Shown piece by piece: positions 5,790 through 6,841 of a DNA stretch of 6,841 nucleotides; within the stretch, counting starts at the first letter, position 1, and the number at the start of each line of letters is the position of its first letter. Made by a program: the position numbers and the translations under genes. Source of the stretch: DASZHA01 sp049644325 (GTDB taxonomy: Bacteria; Chloroflexota; Dormibacteria; DASZGP01); the NCBI GenBank assembly GCA_049644325.1, contig JBARRR010000083.1, forward strand, positions 1-6,841, written 5' to 3'. The notes beneath the pieces were generated by a model. The model searched no databases. It was not told the origin of the DNA and worked only from the letters and a program-made list of their open reading frames with translations.

Positions 5790-6841
5790 ATGAGTCTGCG
5801 CCGTCCGGGCAGCCTTCGCTGGCTCCAGCCCGGTCTCCATATCAAGCGCTGGCTGCTGTTGATGGGCGTTAGCGTATTCGCACTCAGCCTGGGTGCGGGA
5901 TACGCCCTACGAGGCCTCTACCAGACCGGCTTCGTCATCCAGGGAGACCCAGGTACCCTGGCGCGCGTCATCACGCTGGCCTTCCTGCCCAACTCGGTCC
6001 GTGCCACGATCTTCGCGGCCGTCGGGGTTGGGCTCTTGCTGCTGTCGATCCGGCAGCTCAGCCGCGCCATGCTGGTGCCCTTCCTCAAGGGTGACGAGGA
6101 CCTCGCCGACGTCTACTACAAGCATCGGACGATGAAGAAGGGACCCGACATCGTCGCCCTGGGGGGCGGCACCGGGCTCTCGGCGCTCCTCCGCGGGATC
6201 AAGGACTACACCGGCAACCTGACCGCGATCGTGACCGTGGCCGACGATGGCGGCTCCTCCGGCCGCCTTCGGGAGGACTACCGCATCCTGCCCCCGGGCG
6301 ACTTCCGCCAATGCCTGACCGCCCTGGCCGAGGCCGAGCCCCTGATGACCCAGCTCTTCCAGCATCGCTTCACCAACGGCGCCCTTGACGGCCACGCCTT
6401 CGGCAACCTCTTCATCATGGCCATGGCCGAGATCACCGGCGACTTCGAGCATGCCCTGCGGGAGTCGGGCAAGGTCCTGGCCGTCCGGGGCACGATCCTG
6501 CCCTCCACCCTCAACGACGTGGTCCTCGTCGCCGAGCTGGAGAACGGCCAGGAGGCGGTCGGTGAGTCCCGGATCCCGCTGTCGTCGATGGCCATTCGCC
6601 ACGTCTACCTGGAGCCGAGCCACGCCATGATCAACCCCGAGGCAGAGCAGGCGATCATGGGGGCGGACCTGATCACGATCGGCCCCGGCAGCCTCTACAC
6701 CAGCATCCTGCCCAACCTCCTGGTGGAGGGGATGGTGTCCACCCTCAAGGCCTCCAAGGCGCCCAAGGTCTACATCTGCAACGTCGCCACACAACGAGGC
6801 GAGACGGACGGTTTCACCGTCGGCGACCACCTCGAGGCCCT
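5790..6841 (+). CDS. yvcK: YvcK/GlmR-like (CofD-related) protein with N-terminal membrane anchor, partial at 3' end
   Basis: The first 350 residues are present; the gene runs off the right edge. YvcK (GlmR) of Bacillus subtilis binds UDP-GlcNAc, is needed for growth on gluconeogenic carbon sources, and helps direct carbon into peptidoglycan precursors. The CofD-like core starts near residue 119: VALGGGTGLSALLRGI (122-137), VTVADDGGSSGRLRED (148-163), PPGDFRQCLTALA (168-180), GHAFGNLFI (201-209), IGPGSLYTSILPNLLVEG (297-314) and YICNVATQRGETDGF (328-342). Before it are two membrane helices (about 21-40 and 72-88) absent from the roughly 317-residue B. subtilis protein, so this form should sit on the inner membrane with its core in the cytosol. 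ATG 5790 keeps the basic stretch and TM1 intact; a later ATG (codon 25) would cut TM1. In many bacteria yvcK is followed by whiA and close to rapZ; neither can be seen here. True CofD is less likely because the DDGGSSGRLR signature and anchor fit YvcK. Confidence 0.92.
   Translation, partial: MSLRRPGSLRWLQPGLHIKRWLLLMGVSVFALSLGAGYALRGLYQTGFVIQGDPGTLARVITLAFLPNSVRATIFAAVGVGLLLLSIRQLSRAMLVPFLKGDEDLADVYYKHRTMKKGPDIVALGGGTGLSALLRGIKDYTGNLTAIVTVADDGGSSGRLREDYRILPPGDFRQCLTALAEAEPLMTQLFQHRFTNGALDGHAFGNLFIMAMAEITGDFEHALRESGKVLAVRGTILPSTLNDVVLVAELENGQEAVGESRIPLSSMAIRHVYLEPSHAMINPEAEQAIMGADLITIGPGSLYTSILPNLLVEGMVSTLKASKAPKVYICNVATQRGETDGFTVGDHLEA

Noticed and set aside
5243..5845. A 200-codon minus-strand frame overlapping mscL
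   Set aside because: It is out of frame with mscL, Arg/Gly-rich and featureless; the mscL frame is unmistakable.
5907..6830. A 307-codon open frame on the minus strand opposite yvcK
   Set aside because: It is a shadow of yvcK, whose + strand frame carries GGGTGLS, DDGGSSGRLR and other conserved motifs and simply has no stop before the edge.

Overview
The window is GC-rich DNA (coding third positions are mostly G or C) with tightly packed bacterial genes on both strands. No phage, insertion sequence, CRISPR, tRNA or rRNA gene was seen. The gene content fits a GC-rich, free-living bacterium of the Chloroflexota/Dormibacterota/Actinobacteriota type. The clues are a YvcK with an N-terminal membrane anchor, a MscL ending in a zinc ribbon, and several starts without a Shine-Dalgarno sequence but with a TANNNT box just upstream. 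That placement is inference; no marker gene is present.

Layout: (1) Bases 2-112, + strand, are the C-terminal tail of a protein with a HxxxCxxC zinc-binding motif, probably an anti-sigma or sigma-type regulator. It ends in a CTAG that also holds the stop codon of the next, convergent gene. (2) Bases 109-1203, minus, encode a complete glycerate 2-kinase (GlxK/GarK family). (3) Bases 1251-2210, minus, encode a complete branched-chain aminotransferase (IlvE) 47 nt upstream of the kinase and probably co-transcribed with it. (4) Bases 2211-2364 are a divergent promoter region with a repeated TTGGCGSCG element and a 10-bp palindrome. (5) Bases 2365-5301, +, encode a 978-residue histidine kinase with a two-helix membrane hairpin, four GAF-like domains and a NarL-type HisKA_3/HATPase core. 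No response regulator is in the window. (6) Bases 5305-5724, minus, encode the large-conductance mechanosensitive channel MscL, convergent with the kinase with 3 nt between stop codons. (7) Bases 5725-5789 are a short divergent promoter region. (8) Bases 5790-6841, +, encode the first 350 residues of a YvcK/GlmR (CofD-like) protein that runs off the right edge.

The genes do not form one pathway. glxK feeds 2-phosphoglycerate into lower glycolysis or gluconeogenesis, and ilvE makes or degrades Val/Leu/Ile. The GAF kinase senses an unknown small signal. mscL protects against osmotic downshock, and yvcK links carbon supply to cell-wall synthesis. The less ordinary parts are the orphan tetra-GAF kinase, the repeated motif in its shared promoter region with ilvE, and apparently leaderless starts for ilvE and yvcK. 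I found no convincing new multi-gene system; this is largely an ordinary chromosomal region.
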